NCBI GenBank assembly: GCA_016291185.1
Contig: JAEFAI010000039.1
Coordinates: forward strand, 1 to 16,810
Source of the DNA: Bacteroidales bacterium
GTDB lineage: Bacteria; Bacteroidota; Bacteroidia; Bacteroidales; UBA932
Reading direction: 5' to 3'
Length of the DNA: 16,810 nucleotides
Part shown: piece by piece, positions 1 through 6,433 of the stretch
Layout: the number at the start of each line of letters is the position of its first letter
Numbering within the stretch: position 1 is the stretch's first letter
The notes under the pieces: generated by a model
Databases searched by the model: none
Seen by the model: the letters and a program-made list of their open reading frames with translations, nothing else
Told to the model about the DNA's origin: nothing
Position numbers and translations under genes: made by a program

Positions 1-973
1 GGTCGTCGATCTCGTAGCTGGCGCTGAGGTTACCCATCACCATGGGCATCTTCATCGCGGACTCGCTGTGGGTCGTGGTGGTGCCGCCGGTGACGCCGAG
101 CATCTCGCGGGTCACGTCGGTCGTGGTGCCGGGCATGCTCATGTACATGCCGTTGCTGTTGAGGCTCCAGGTGAACTTGCCGGCCTGCTGGGTCAGGAAG
201 AGGCCGCCACCGCCGCCGCGGGTGCTGCCCATCGCGCGGACGGAGCCATAGAAGGCGTCCGCCACGCTCTGGCCGCCCGTGGCCTCGCGGTTGGTCACCA
301 GGTTGAGCACGCCGCCCACGCCCTCGGCGTCATACTTCACGCCCGGGTTGGTGATGACCTGGATGTCCTTGACGTAGCTGGCAGGCATCATCTTGAAGAT
401 CTGGGAAGGGTTGCCCGAGAACATCTGGCTGGGCTTGCCGTCCACGGTCACCTGGAAGCTGGAGGAGCCGTTCACGGTGATGTTGTCCTGGCCGTCCACG
501 GTCACCATCGGGACCTTGCGGAGCATGTCGAGGACCGTGGCGGTCTTCGAATCCACGTCGTCGGCCACGTTGTAGCTCATGCGGTCGACCTCCATTTTAA
601 CGAGCGGGCGCTGTGCAGTCACGGACGCCTCCGCGAGGGCCTCGATGTCGTCCTCGATGAGGATGTCGCCGAGATCCAGCTTCTCTTCGCCGTCGAGGGT
701 GAAGGGCACCTTGCGGTCCTGGCGGCCGATGCCGGAGAAGAGGAGCGTGTAACTGCCCTTGCCGGAAAGGACCTGGGAGAAGAAGCCGTCCATGTCGGTC
801 GTCGTGTAGGCGATGGGGGTGGTGTCGTCCCCGCAGAAGAACTGCAGGACGGCGGCCGGTTCGCCCTGGCGGGTGAGCGCGTCGAGGACGTCGCCCGTGA
901 CGGTGGTGCGCTGTGCGGAAAGGGCCGTGCAGAAGATCACGGCGGTCAGGATGGAAGTGAGGATTCGTTTCAT
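1..973 (-). CDS. Outer-membrane beta-barrel / TonB-dependent-receptor-like protein, N-terminal part (partial)
   Basis: The reading frame starts at the ATG at 971-973 and stays open on the minus strand to the window edge, giving about 324 codons; the C-terminal barrel lies outside. Residues 1 to about 20 form a signal peptide (MKRILTSILTAVIFCTALSA, then Q). Next comes a carboxypeptidase-regulatory-like beta-sandwich, roughly residues 22-95, with the typical VTGDVLDA opening and a TTDMDGFF strand. A plug-like segment follows, containing VLDMLRKVPMVTVDGQ, VTVDGKPS, and VKDIQVITNPGVKYDAEGVGG. The order matches outer-membrane beta-barrel proteins of Bacteroidota related to TonB-dependent receptors. 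No ligand can be inferred. The start lies 30 bp downstream of a TAATTTTG promoter element, and a phased repeat array precedes the promoter. It is tandem with the left LytTR gene but separated from it by 182 bp, so it is probably transcribed independently. Confidence 0.87.
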   Translation of the reverse strand, partial: MKRILTSILTAVIFCTALSAQRTTVTGDVLDALTRQGEPAAVLQFFCGDDTTPIAYTTTDMDGFFSQVLSGKGSYTLLFSGIGRQDRKVPFTLDGEEKLDLGDILIEDDIEALAEASVTAQRPLVKMEVDRMSYNVADDVDSKTATVLDMLRKVPMVTVDGQDNITVNGSSSFQVTVDGKPSQMFSGNPSQIFKMMPASYVKDIQVITNPGVKYDAEGVGGVLNLVTNREATGGQSVADAFYGSVRAMGSTRGGGGGLFLTQQAGKFTWSLNSNGMYMSMPGTTTDVTREMLGVTGGTTTTHSESAMKMPMVMGNLSASYEIDD

Positions 974-1002
974 ATCGTGTGGTTTTTTGTTTGTTTCTGG
1001 TG

Positions 1003-1034
1003 CAAAATTACCACACGCAACCCCCTGAATCAAT
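1003..1034 (-). promoter_or_regulatory. Bacteroidota-type promoter of the left-edge outer-membrane gene
   Basis: On the minus strand TAATTTTG (plus-strand CAAAATTA, 1003-1010) matches the -7 consensus TAnnTTTG. Exactly 20 bp upstream lies ATTG (1031-1034), three of four bases of the -33 TTTG element. The transcript would start near 996 and leave a leader of about 22 nt before the ATG at 973. Confidence 0.6.
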
Positions 1035-1037
1035 GAA

Positions 1038-1145
1038 CTTTCGACAAACGCCCCTTTCTCTTCGACGAAAAATCGGCCCTTTCGACGAACGGTCGTCCGC
1101 CTTCGACGAACCACCCTCTCCGCACACCTTCTCCGTCGACGAACG
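1038..1145 (-). promoter_or_regulatory. Array of five GTTCGTCGAA direct repeats, candidate LytTR-family operator
   Basis: The core GTCGAA (plus-strand TTCGAC) occurs at 1040-1045, 1061-1066, 1081-1086 and 1102-1107, giving periods of 21, 20 and 21 bp. A fifth copy with one changed base (GTCGAC) lies near 1135-1140, about 33 bp further out. The longer unit reads GTTCGTCGAA on the minus strand. The nearest copy ends 3 bp from the -33 element, the same distance seen at the three GGGGATWW promoters of this window. Phased direct repeats about two helical turns apart are typical of LytTR regulators such as ComE and AgrA; which protein binds here is unknown. This array fills most of the 182-bp gap between the two genes. 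Confidence 0.6.
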
Positions 1146-1155
1146 GCCCGGCAAC

Positions 1156-1887
1156 CTATTTCACATTGTCCCGGTACTTCCGGGACAGGGGGAGGGATTG
1201 GCCGGCGAGGAAGACGGCGTCGGGAGTGGTGCGCTCGATGCGGGCGGTGTTGACCAGATAGGCCCGGTGGATGCGGAGGAAGCCGCCGCCGAGGATGGAT
1301 TCCCAGCGGGAGATGGGCGTCTTGTTGCGGTAGGCCGTCCCGTCGGCGAGGTGGATGTAGACTTCCGTGTCGCGCGATTCGATAAAGAGGATGCTGGCAA
1401 CGGGGACGGAGACCTTCTGGCGGTCGGAGACGAAATCGATGGTCGGCTCCTTAGCCGGGAGCCAGCGCTTCCGGCTCCATTCCATCAGCAGACCCCAGCC
1501 ATAGCCCGCGCCCAGGATGATGAGGGCCAGGACCGGGTTGTACAGGAGGACGGGGGAGGTGACGGCCAGCGGGTTGTCCGGCGGCGAGAGGACGAGCAGG
1601 TGGGCCAGCAGCACGAGCAGCGTCTCCAGGAGAATGAGGGCCAGGAAGAAGCCGGCGCAGGACAGCCATTTCCGCCGGGTCAGCGGCCCTTCGTCCTCGT
1701 CCCATTCGGACTCGGCCGTCGTCCGGGCTGGCAGCTGCGGGAGCCATTGCCGCAGCAGGAAGATGCCGGGCAGGTATAAAGTCGCGATGAAGAGCGCCTC
1801 TCCGAATGTATAGGAAAGGCTCAGGAACAGGCAGGCCAGGATGAGGGTGAAGACCGCCCACCACGATATTTGCCACAGGGCTTTCAT
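1156..1887 (-). CDS. Membrane-anchored LytTR-family transcription regulator, left copy
   Basis: This 243-residue protein has four predicted membrane segments (about 7-26, 29-46, 74-98 and 114-135), a charged loop EWDEDEG at 61-67, and a C-terminal LytTR DNA-binding domain at about 149-243. That domain carries the family signatures ILFIESRDTEVYIHL and FLRIHRAYLVN. There is no receiver domain, so signalling presumably passes through the membrane part or a partner protein (inference). The start MKALWQISWW at 1887 is preferred over longer versions because a TATCTTTG promoter element ends 6 nt upstream, so the transcript would be nearly leaderless. It diverges from the lipoprotein operon over a 153-bp shared regulatory region. 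It differs from the copy at 12869-13600 by about 13 residues. It probably controls the divergent operon and perhaps itself. Confidence 0.88.
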   Translation of the reverse strand: MKALWQISWWAVFTLILACLFLSLSYTFGEALFIATLYLPGIFLLRQWLPQLPARTTAESEWDEDEGPLTRRKWLSCAGFFLALILLETLLVLLAHLLVLSPPDNPLAVTSPVLLYNPVLALIILGAGYGWGLLMEWSRKRWLPAKEPTIDFVSDRQKVSVPVASILFIESRDTEVYIHLADGTAYRNKTPISRWESILGGGFLRIHRAYLVNTARIERTTPDAVFLAGQSLPLSRKYRDNVK

Positions 1888-1893
1888 CGAGAC

Positions 1894-1901
1894 CAAAGAT
1901 A
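1894..1901 (-). promoter_or_regulatory. -7 element of the left LytTR gene
   Basis: TATCTTTG on the minus strand fits TAnnTTTG exactly. Only 6 nt separate it from the ATG at 1887, which predicts a leaderless or nearly leaderless mRNA. The -33 region is only T-rich (TTTTC), so the promoter may be weak or activator-dependent. The element is identical in the right module copy. Confidence 0.5.
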
Positions 1902-1940
1902 GGCAGAATTCCCGAGACCGAAAACCCCTGAAAGCCGCAA

Positions 1941-1982
1941 ATATCCCTTTGAAGGGGATATGACGCCGTTTGGAGGGGATAT
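1941..1982 (+). promoter_or_regulatory. GGGGATAT direct repeats and palindrome, candidate LytTR operator (left module)
   Basis: GGGGATAT occurs at 1954-1961 and 1975-1982, a period of exactly 21 bp, both in the direction of the lipoprotein gene. The downstream copy ends 3 bp before the -33 TTTG (1986-1989). An inverted partner ATATCCC at 1941-1947 makes 1941-1961 a 21-bp near-palindrome with one mismatched pair. This geometry fits a LytTR activator bound next to RNA polymerase. The inverted half-site points at the divergent LytTR promoter and could give autoregulation. Confidence 0.65.
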
Positions 1983-1985
1983 AGA

Positions 1986-2017
1986 TTTGGTAATTCCCCT
2001 GGTGCTCCCTACTTTTG
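1986..2017 (+). promoter_or_regulatory. Promoter of the left lipoprotein operon
   Basis: TTTG (1986-1989), a 20-bp spacer and TACTTTTG (2010-2017) match the Bacteroidota primary-sigma consensus. Transcription would start near 2024, about 17 nt before the ATG at 2041. That excludes the longer frame beginning at 1960 and the ATG at 2021. Confidence 0.75.
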
Positions 2018-2040
2018 CGATGGATCAAAACCCCAATGCC

Positions 2041-2988
2041 ATGAAAAAAACGATAACCATTCTGAGCTGCCTGCTCCTCCTGATCGCCTGCACCCCTTAC
2101 GGCATCACGAAGGTGAATCTCCGCAAAGCCTTCCGGCAGAAGACCGCCGTGAAGGATCTGTACTCCCGCGCGGACATCTGCCCGCTCCGCCTGCCGGCGA
2201 CGGTCGCGCTCCCGGAGGACCCGCGCATGGACGTGACCGACAACCTGGTGTTCCTGCTGGAGGCCTCCGGCGAACAGATCGTCGTGCTGGGCACGGACGG
2301 CGCCTTCGTGACGACGGTCAGCGCCGGCGCGCCGATTACGGATTTCTCGGCCGTCGGAAATATGCTGGATGTCCTGTGCGGGAATGAGGTGAAGGAATAC
2401 AGTCTGCCGGATTTCTCCCAGACGCGCACCCTCTCCCTGTCCAAGGACGACATCACGCTGACCGGGATGCAGCGGGTGGATGAAGATGCCCTGTGGCTCT
2501 ATGGGAACAAGGAAGGCAAATCCTATGAAGGGGCTTACCTCTGCGCGCGGGACTATTACTTCATGACGCGTGATAATGTTTTCCACACACCGGACCAACA
2601 CGGGGATTTCTTCCGCTGCAACGACACCACCTTCTTCTTCCTGACGACGGGCCAGATCTTCGTCTACGACGCGCCGAGCGATTTCGTCTTCGTGCCGTTC
2701 ACGCCCGATTTCGGGAAACATGAACCCAAGGTCACGGGCATGCAGATGACCACGGACCACCTGTACATGCAGATGCGCCTGCGGGAGCAGGACCTGCTCC
2801 TGGTCTACGACCGGGCAGGGGAGCGGAACCGCCTCTTCCGGACGACCACCGAGGGATTGGTGTTCCCGCTCGGCGTCATCCGGGACGGCGTCAACTACTA
2901 CTGCTGCCCGGCGCGGAAGTTGAAGGACTTCGTGAGCGCGGACGCGCCTGAAACTGCTGATTACTATTTATTGAAATACACCCTTTAA
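2041..2988 (+). CDS. 6-bladed beta-propeller-like lipoprotein, left copy
   Basis: This 315-residue protein starts with a lipoprotein signal (MKKTITILSCLLLLIAC); Cys17 is the expected lipidation site, so the mature protein is membrane-anchored and faces the periplasm or outside. The rest is rich in short beta-strands and blade-like repeats, such as VTDNLVFLLEASGEQIVVL, FSAVGNMLDVLCGNEVKEY and DQDLLLVYD-type segments (here EQDLLLVYD). It resembles the uncharacterised 6-bladed propeller lipoproteins common in Bacteroidales. No catalytic motif is visible, so ligand or partner binding is the likelier role (inference). It is followed 12 bp later by the 103-residue membrane protein, presumably co-transcribed. 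Against the right copy, residues 1-133 and 221-315 are well conserved, whereas 134-220 are strongly diverged. Confidence 0.85.
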   Translation: MKKTITILSCLLLLIACTPYGITKVNLRKAFRQKTAVKDLYSRADICPLRLPATVALPEDPRMDVTDNLVFLLEASGEQIVVLGTDGAFVTTVSAGAPITDFSAVGNMLDVLCGNEVKEYSLPDFSQTRTLSLSKDDITLTGMQRVDEDALWLYGNKEGKSYEGAYLCARDYYFMTRDNVFHTPDQHGDFFRCNDTTFFFLTTGQIFVYDAPSDFVFVPFTPDFGKHEPKVTGMQMTTDHLYMQMRLREQDLLLVYDRAGERNRLFRTTTEGLVFPLGVIRDGVNYYCCPARKLKDFVSADAPETADYYLLKYTL

Positions 2989-3000
2989 AACCCTGTTGCC

Positions 3001-3312
3001 ATGTCTCAATTGTTCTACGACGGCGGTATCTTCGCCATGACGGTCATCACCGTCCTCTTTGTCGCCCTGCTGATCGCTGCCTGGAAGGCCCCGCGCTGGG
3101 TGCGCGAGATCGGCCACCTGGCCCTGGCCTTCGCCGGCATCATGACGCTCATCCCCCTGCACAATGCCGCCGACGCGGTGATGAAGGCCGGGGACATCTC
3201 CCCGAATCTGGTCTGGGGCGGCGTCAAATGCCTCACGATCGCGCCGATCTACGCCCTCATCGTCTACATCGTCTCGCTGATCATCCGGATCGCCCAAAAA
3301 CCCCGGATTTAG
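3001..3312 (+). CDS. Small three-helix membrane protein, MotA/TolQ/ExbB-like, left copy
   Basis: This 103-residue protein has hydrophobic segments at about 9-28, 37-55 and 77-98 and a basic C-terminal tail. The stretch AGDISPNLVWGGVK (63-76) followed by a Pro-containing last helix recalls the short MotA/TolQ/ExbB-type proteins of Bacteroidota, which are much shorter than true TolQ or ExbB. That resemblance is from memory and is tentative; no partner such as ExbD/TolR is encoded nearby. It is the second gene of the lipoprotein operon, and the pairing is kept in both module copies with only about four residue changes. A role in transducing the lipoprotein's state to the inner membrane is possible but unproven. 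Confidence 0.8.
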   Translation: MSQLFYDGGIFAMTVITVLFVALLIAAWKAPRWVREIGHLALAFAGIMTLIPLHNAADAVMKAGDISPNLVWGGVKCLTIAPIYALIVYIVSLIIRIAQKPRI

Positions 3313-3315
3313 CCG

Positions 3316-3347
3316 TTTGTATTTCCGGCTGGAATTGTGTAAATTTG
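3316..3347 (+). promoter_or_regulatory. Promoter of the phosphofructokinase gene
   Basis: TTTG (3316-3319), 20 bp, then TAAATTTG (3340-3347): a full match to the Bacteroidota consensus. The -33 lies in the loop of a short inverted repeat (AGCCG at 3311-3315 and CGGCT at 3326-3330) directly after the upstream stop codon. No T-tract follows it, so I do not call it a terminator. The leader to the ATG at 3392 is about 38 nt. Confidence 0.75.
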
Positions 3348-3391
3348 CGGGATTTCTGAAAATCATAAATAACAGTTAGTATACTACGCAA

Positions 3392-4621
3392 ATGAAAGAT
3401 TCCATCATCATCCTCTGCGGTGGCGGCCCGGCTCCGGGCATGAACACCGTCGTCTGCTCCGTGGCCAAGACCTTCCTGGCCGGCGGTTACCGTGTCATCG
3501 GCCTTCATGGCGGCTACAGTGGCCTCTTCAGCCAGAACCCGCGCACCGAAGACCTCGATTTCTTCAAGGCTGACGCCTACTTCAACCGCGGCGGCTCCTA
3601 CCTCCAGATGAGCCGTTTCAAGCCGACGGACAAGGATTTTGAAGAGAACTTCAACCTCTCCCTGTTCACCGACAACAACATCAAGCTCCTCGTGACCGTC
3701 GGTGGTGACGACACCGCTTCCACCGCCAACCGCATCGCGAAGTTCCTTGAGGCGAAGAAATACCCCATCGCCAACATCCACGTGCCCAAGACGATCGACA
3801 ACGACCTTCCGCTGCCGAACAACGCCCCGACCTTCGGCTTCAACTCCGCCAAGGACGAAGGCGCCCACATCGCCCGCACCGTGTACGAGGATGCCCGCAC
3901 CTCCGGCAACTGGCTGCTCATCAGCGCCATGGGTCGTAGCGCCGGCCACCTCGCCCTGGGTATCGGCGAGGCTACGCACGCTCCGATGACCATCATCCCG
4001 GAGATGTTCAATAAGACCGACATCACCATCGACAAGATCATCAAGCTGACCCTCTCCACCATCATCAAGCGCAACATCCTCGGCATCGGCTACGGTACCG
4101 TGGTGGTCGCTGAAGGCGTGTTCCACGACCTGAAGGACGAGGACATCAAGGCCGCCGGCGTGCACATGACCTACGACGAGCACGGCCACCCCGAGCTCGG
4201 CAAGATCTCCAAGGCGGTGCTCTTCAACGAGCTGCTGGAGAAGGAAATGAAGAAGACCAACATCAAGGCCAAGACCCGTCCGATCGAGATCGGTTACGAT
4301 GTCCGCTGCCAGGATCCGATCGGCTTCGACCTGACCTACTGCTCCGAGCTGGCCATGGGCGTGTACGAGCTCTTCAAGAAGGGCGAGACCGGCTGCATGG
4401 TGTATGTCGACGCATTCGGCAACGCCAAGCCGCTCTACCTGCACGACCTGCAGAACGCCGAGGGCAAGATCCCGCCGCGCCGCGTCGATATCGAGGGCGG
4501 TATCGCTCAGAACTACTACAACTTCATCTGCCACTTCGTGACCCCGGCAGACTATGAGGCTGCGAAGAAGTACGTCTCCGATCCGGAGGCCTACGACTTC
4601 AAGAAGATCCTGAACTGGTAA
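3392..4621 (+). CDS. pfp: Pyrophosphate-dependent (type) 6-phosphofructokinase
   Basis: A 409-residue cytoplasmic enzyme of the PfkA superfamily, which interconverts fructose 6-phosphate and fructose 1,6-bisphosphate in glycolysis. The N-terminal GGGPAPGMN loop (10-18), GGDD (104-107), PKTIDND (132-138) and MGR (180-182) motifs are visible. Asp in place of the Gly that follows GGD in ATP enzymes, together with Lys in PKTIDND, is the known signature of pyrophosphate users (EC 2.7.1.90), so the phosphate donor is probably PPi rather than ATP. The length fits the roughly 400-residue PPi-PFK group. It is a single-gene unit with its own consensus promoter and a strong terminator. It appears to be a housekeeping gene enclosed between the two inverted modules. 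Confidence 0.93.
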   Translation: MKDSIIILCGGGPAPGMNTVVCSVAKTFLAGGYRVIGLHGGYSGLFSQNPRTEDLDFFKADAYFNRGGSYLQMSRFKPTDKDFEENFNLSLFTDNNIKLLVTVGGDDTASTANRIAKFLEAKKYPIANIHVPKTIDNDLPLPNNAPTFGFNSAKDEGAHIARTVYEDARTSGNWLLISAMGRSAGHLALGIGEATHAPMTIIPEMFNKTDITIDKIIKLTLSTIIKRNILGIGYGTVVVAEGVFHDLKDEDIKAAGVHMTYDEHGHPELGKISKAVLFNELLEKEMKKTNIKAKTRPIEIGYDVRCQDPIGFDLTYCSELAMGVYELFKKGETGCMVYVDAFGNAKPLYLHDLQNAEGKIPPRRVDIEGGIAQNYYNFICHFVTPADYEAAKKYVSDPEAYDFKKILNW

Positions 4622-4654
4622 GAGATTCCGGATCAAGTCCGGAATGACTATAGG

Positions 4655-4688
4655 AAAAGGGCTCCGCGAATTGCGGAGCCCTTTTTTT
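4655..4688 (+). terminator. Intrinsic terminator after the phosphofructokinase gene
   Basis: Perfect 9-bp stem GGGCTCCGC (4659-4667) and GCGGAGCCC (4673-4681) with loop GAATT, followed by seven T (4682-4688). Four A precede the stem, so it could also stop minus-strand transcripts from the converging nucleotidase operon. Confidence 0.93.
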
Positions 4689-4727
4689 CGTCATTCGCCA
4701 GCGCTTTTTTCGTCATTCGCCGGCGCT
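4683..4727. repeat. Short tandem repeat between convergent genes
   Basis: Two copies of TTTTTTCGTCATTCGCC followed by AGCGCT or GGCGCT lie 22 bp apart (cores at 4689-4705 and 4711-4727). The second copy also forms an inverted repeat, TTCGCCGG (4716-4723) with CCGGCGAA (4730-4737), just past the nucleotidase stop codon on the minus strand; it may help end that transcript. Function is otherwise unknown. Confidence 0.55.
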
Positions 4728-4740
4728 GACCGGCGAAATT

Positions 4741-6180
4741 CTATTTCGCGGAGACGCTCTGCGTCACGCGGCAGACGCCCGTGTAGTCGATCGTGCCCTG
4801 GTGCTCCAGGTACTCCTGGATGAGAGCGGCGGTGGTGCGGTTGAGCGCGCGGCCCTGGTCCTTGCGCGGGGAATTCGCGATGGCGGCCGTGTAGCTGTTG
4901 GTCACGACCTTGTAGGTCTTCTTGAGGTCGAATTTCCCGCCGTCAGGCAGGGTGAGCTTCAGCTCCTTGACCTTCGTGGGATCCTTCTTGTCGAAGATAA
5001 CCTCGCAATTGACGCCGCTGACTTTCGGGAAGCCGTACTCGCTGTCCGCATAGGTGGTCGCGATCAGGATGTCCTTGAATTCCTGGCCGGTGAGCTCCAT
5101 TTGGACGGTGTCGTTGCCGAACGGGTCGAGGCGCAGCACGTCGCTGACCGTGAACGGACCGGCGGGCAGGTAATCATAGCGGACGCCGCCGGTGTTGGTG
5201 AAGGCGAGGTCGGAACCCGTCTCCACGCGCCAGGCGTCGGTCATCATGCAGCCGAGCTCCTCGTAAGAGGTCATCGGGGCGCTGAGCGTCGCAAGCACGC
5301 GCTTGAAAGCAGGATTGTCGCTGAAGAAGCGCAGCAGCTCGGCCACGGCGGTATTCTTCTTGGGATAGCCTTCCACCTTGATATTCTCGGCCTTTCGGCC
5401 GGTAACCTTGCCGTCCTGGACGGTGAGGGTGACGAAGGTGACGTTGTCCAGGCGGTTCGTGACCTGGGTGATCATCACGCCGTTGTGCACCTCGCCGCCG
5501 GCCAGCTGCGTGTGGGAGTGGCCGCCGATGATGATGTCGGCCCAGGGGACGTACTGGGAGAGCTCCACGTCCTCCTCATAGCCGATGTGGGTCAGGAGGA
5601 TGACCACGTCGTTCTCGTCGCGCAGCCATTTGTACTCCTGGAGGGTTTCCTCGACGGGCGTGAAGAGGATGTCCGTGCAGTTGTCCGGATGGGAGTCGGG
5701 ATGGCCCGCCTTGCCGACCTGCACGGCGCCGACCACGGCGATGCGTACGTCGTCAATCACGAAGATCTTGTAGGGAATGGTGTTGATGCCCCACTTCGGA
5801 TCCGGGTGGATGTTGCAGCAGATGTACGGAAAGTTGGACAGGTGCGTGACCGTCGCGAGGCCGGTCTGGCCGCCGTCGAATTCGTGGTTGCCCAGGGTGG
5901 AGCAGTCGAAGCCGATCTGGTTCATCAGGGCCACCATCGGGTAGGTCGGGACCTCATAGAGGTCGTTCAGCGGCTCGCCGGTACGGTTGTCGCCCGCAGA
6001 CATGACGAGCAGGTCGGGATAAATGGCGCGCAGGCTGTCCACGATGGCGGCAAGCTGCGGCATGTTCTCGATCTTGGCGTGCATGTCGTTGACGGAGAGG
6101 ATGCGGATCTCCTTCTTCTCTGCGAAAGCCGCGGAAGCCAACAGGAAGACCGCGGCAACAGTCAGAAACAGTTTCTTCAT
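4741..6180 (-). CDS. Exported 5'-nucleotidase / bifunctional metallophosphatase
   Basis: A 479-residue protein with a signal peptide (MKKLFLTVAAVFLLASAAFA, cleaved after residue 20), so periplasmic or surface-exposed. The calcineurin-like metallophosphatase domain carries the metal-binding motifs NDMH (31-34), GDN (63-65), GNHEFD (97-102), LLTHIG (195-200) and GGHSHT (219-224). The C-terminal 5'-nucleotidase domain has TNTGGVRYDYLPAGPFTVSDVLRLDPF and an aromatic TNSYTAAI stretch, as in UshA/YfkN-type enzymes that dephosphorylate nucleotides. Length is normal for the two-domain form. Its ATG overlaps the stop of the upstream 65-codon gene (TAATG), so translation is probably coupled. Substrate preference cannot be read from the sequence. 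Confidence 0.92.
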   Translation of the reverse strand: MKKLFLTVAAVFLLASAAFAEKKEIRILSVNDMHAKIENMPQLAAIVDSLRAIYPDLLVMSAGDNRTGEPLNDLYEVPTYPMVALMNQIGFDCSTLGNHEFDGGQTGLATVTHLSNFPYICCNIHPDPKWGINTIPYKIFVIDDVRIAVVGAVQVGKAGHPDSHPDNCTDILFTPVEETLQEYKWLRDENDVVILLTHIGYEEDVELSQYVPWADIIIGGHSHTQLAGGEVHNGVMITQVTNRLDNVTFVTLTVQDGKVTGRKAENIKVEGYPKKNTAVAELLRFFSDNPAFKRVLATLSAPMTSYEELGCMMTDAWRVETGSDLAFTNTGGVRYDYLPAGPFTVSDVLRLDPFGNDTVQMELTGQEFKDILIATTYADSEYGFPKVSGVNCEVIFDKKDPTKVKELKLTLPDGGKFDLKKTYKVVTNSYTAAIANSPRKDQGRALNRTTAALIQEYLEHQGTIDYTGVCRVTQSVSAK

Positions 6181-6377
6181 TATGCTTTGAATTTGATGAT
6201 TTGTCCTTCGCGAAGCGGCGCGTCCGGACCGATTTCGTGTCCGTACGCATCCAGGATATGACCCTGCCGTAGCAGCGCCTGAGGCAGGCGCCTGTGGACG
6301 AGGTAGCGCAGCACGGCGTGCTGCGCCTTGGCTCCGTCGAAGATCTCGACGACCGTCCGGTTGACTTGTACCTTCAT
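6180..6377 (-). CDS. Small uncharacterised protein coupled to the nucleotidase
   Basis: A 65-residue protein without signal peptide or membrane segment. The first strand MKVQVNRTVVEIFDGAKAQHAVLRYL and the last part LREGQIIKFKA give a beta-grasp-like (ThiS-like) look, but there is no terminal Gly-Gly, so it is not an active sulfur carrier. I do not recognise the family. Evidence that it is real: it starts 25 bp downstream of a TAGATTTG promoter element, its stop overlaps the nucleotidase start by one base, and the downstream gene has no other promoter. Confidence 0.72.
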   Translation of the reverse strand: MKVQVNRTVVEIFDGAKAQHAVLRYLVHRRLPQALLRQGHILDAYGHEIGPDAPLREGQIIKFKA

Positions 6378-6402
6378 GATGGGGTTACTAGTTTCAATCG
6401 TA

Positions 6403-6430
6403 CAAATCTAACCTTTTTCGGCCGAAAAAG
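6403..6430 (-). promoter_or_regulatory. Promoter of the small protein/nucleotidase operon with an 18-bp palindrome
   Basis: TAGATTTG (plus-strand CAAATCTA, 6403-6410) matches the -7 element. The region where -33 should lie reads only TTGC. A perfect palindrome CTTTTTCGGCCGAAAAAG (6413-6430) fills the spacer between the two elements and starts 3 bp past the stop codon of the outer-membrane gene. It could be an operator or contribute to ending the upstream transcript. Confidence 0.55.
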
Positions 6431-6433
6431 CAA

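Larger units (their letters stand above)
1150..3312 (+). repeat. Inverted duplicate of a three-gene module, left copy
   Basis: This segment is repeated in inverted orientation at 11446-13605. Similarity begins just past the LytTR stop codon (TAG then TTGCC in both copies), covers the shared promoter region, and ends at the stop codon of the 103-residue gene. In the 153-bp intergenic region I count about ten differences, seven of them between the second GGGGATWW repeat and the -7 element. The flanking DNA is unrelated, so the duplicated unit is precisely the module. No target-site duplication or terminal repeat of a mobile element is visible. Confidence 0.9.

Noticed and set aside
68..1036. 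Long plus-strand open frame over the left-edge outer-membrane gene
   Set aside because: Its His/Val/Gly/Asp-rich product is the antisense shadow of a high-GC gene; the minus-strand frame has a signal peptide, domains and a promoter.
1038..1145. CRISPR array
   Set aside because: The repeats are about 10 bp with 10-11 bp between them and sit at a promoter; CRISPR repeats and spacers are far longer and no cas gene is present.
1167..1187. Hairpin TGTCCCGG/CCGGGACA at the end of the left LytTR gene as a terminator
   Set aside because: It lies in coding sequence (SRKYRDN codons), has no T-tract after it on either strand, and is imperfect in the right copy.
1888..2760. Minus-strand extension of the left LytTR frame across the lipoprotein gene
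   Set aside because: The extension is antisense to the lipoprotein and crosses both divergent promoters; the right copy gives the same start at MKALWQ.
3281..4636. 451-codon minus-strand frame over the phosphofructokinase gene
   Set aside because: The sense strand has all PfkA-superfamily motifs, a consensus promoter and a terminator; the antisense product is not protein-like.
4801..6261. 486-codon plus-strand frame over the nucleotidase
   Set aside because: The opposite strand carries all metallophosphatase motifs and a signal peptide; the plus-strand product is low-complexity Val/Asp/Gly/Ala-rich antisense.
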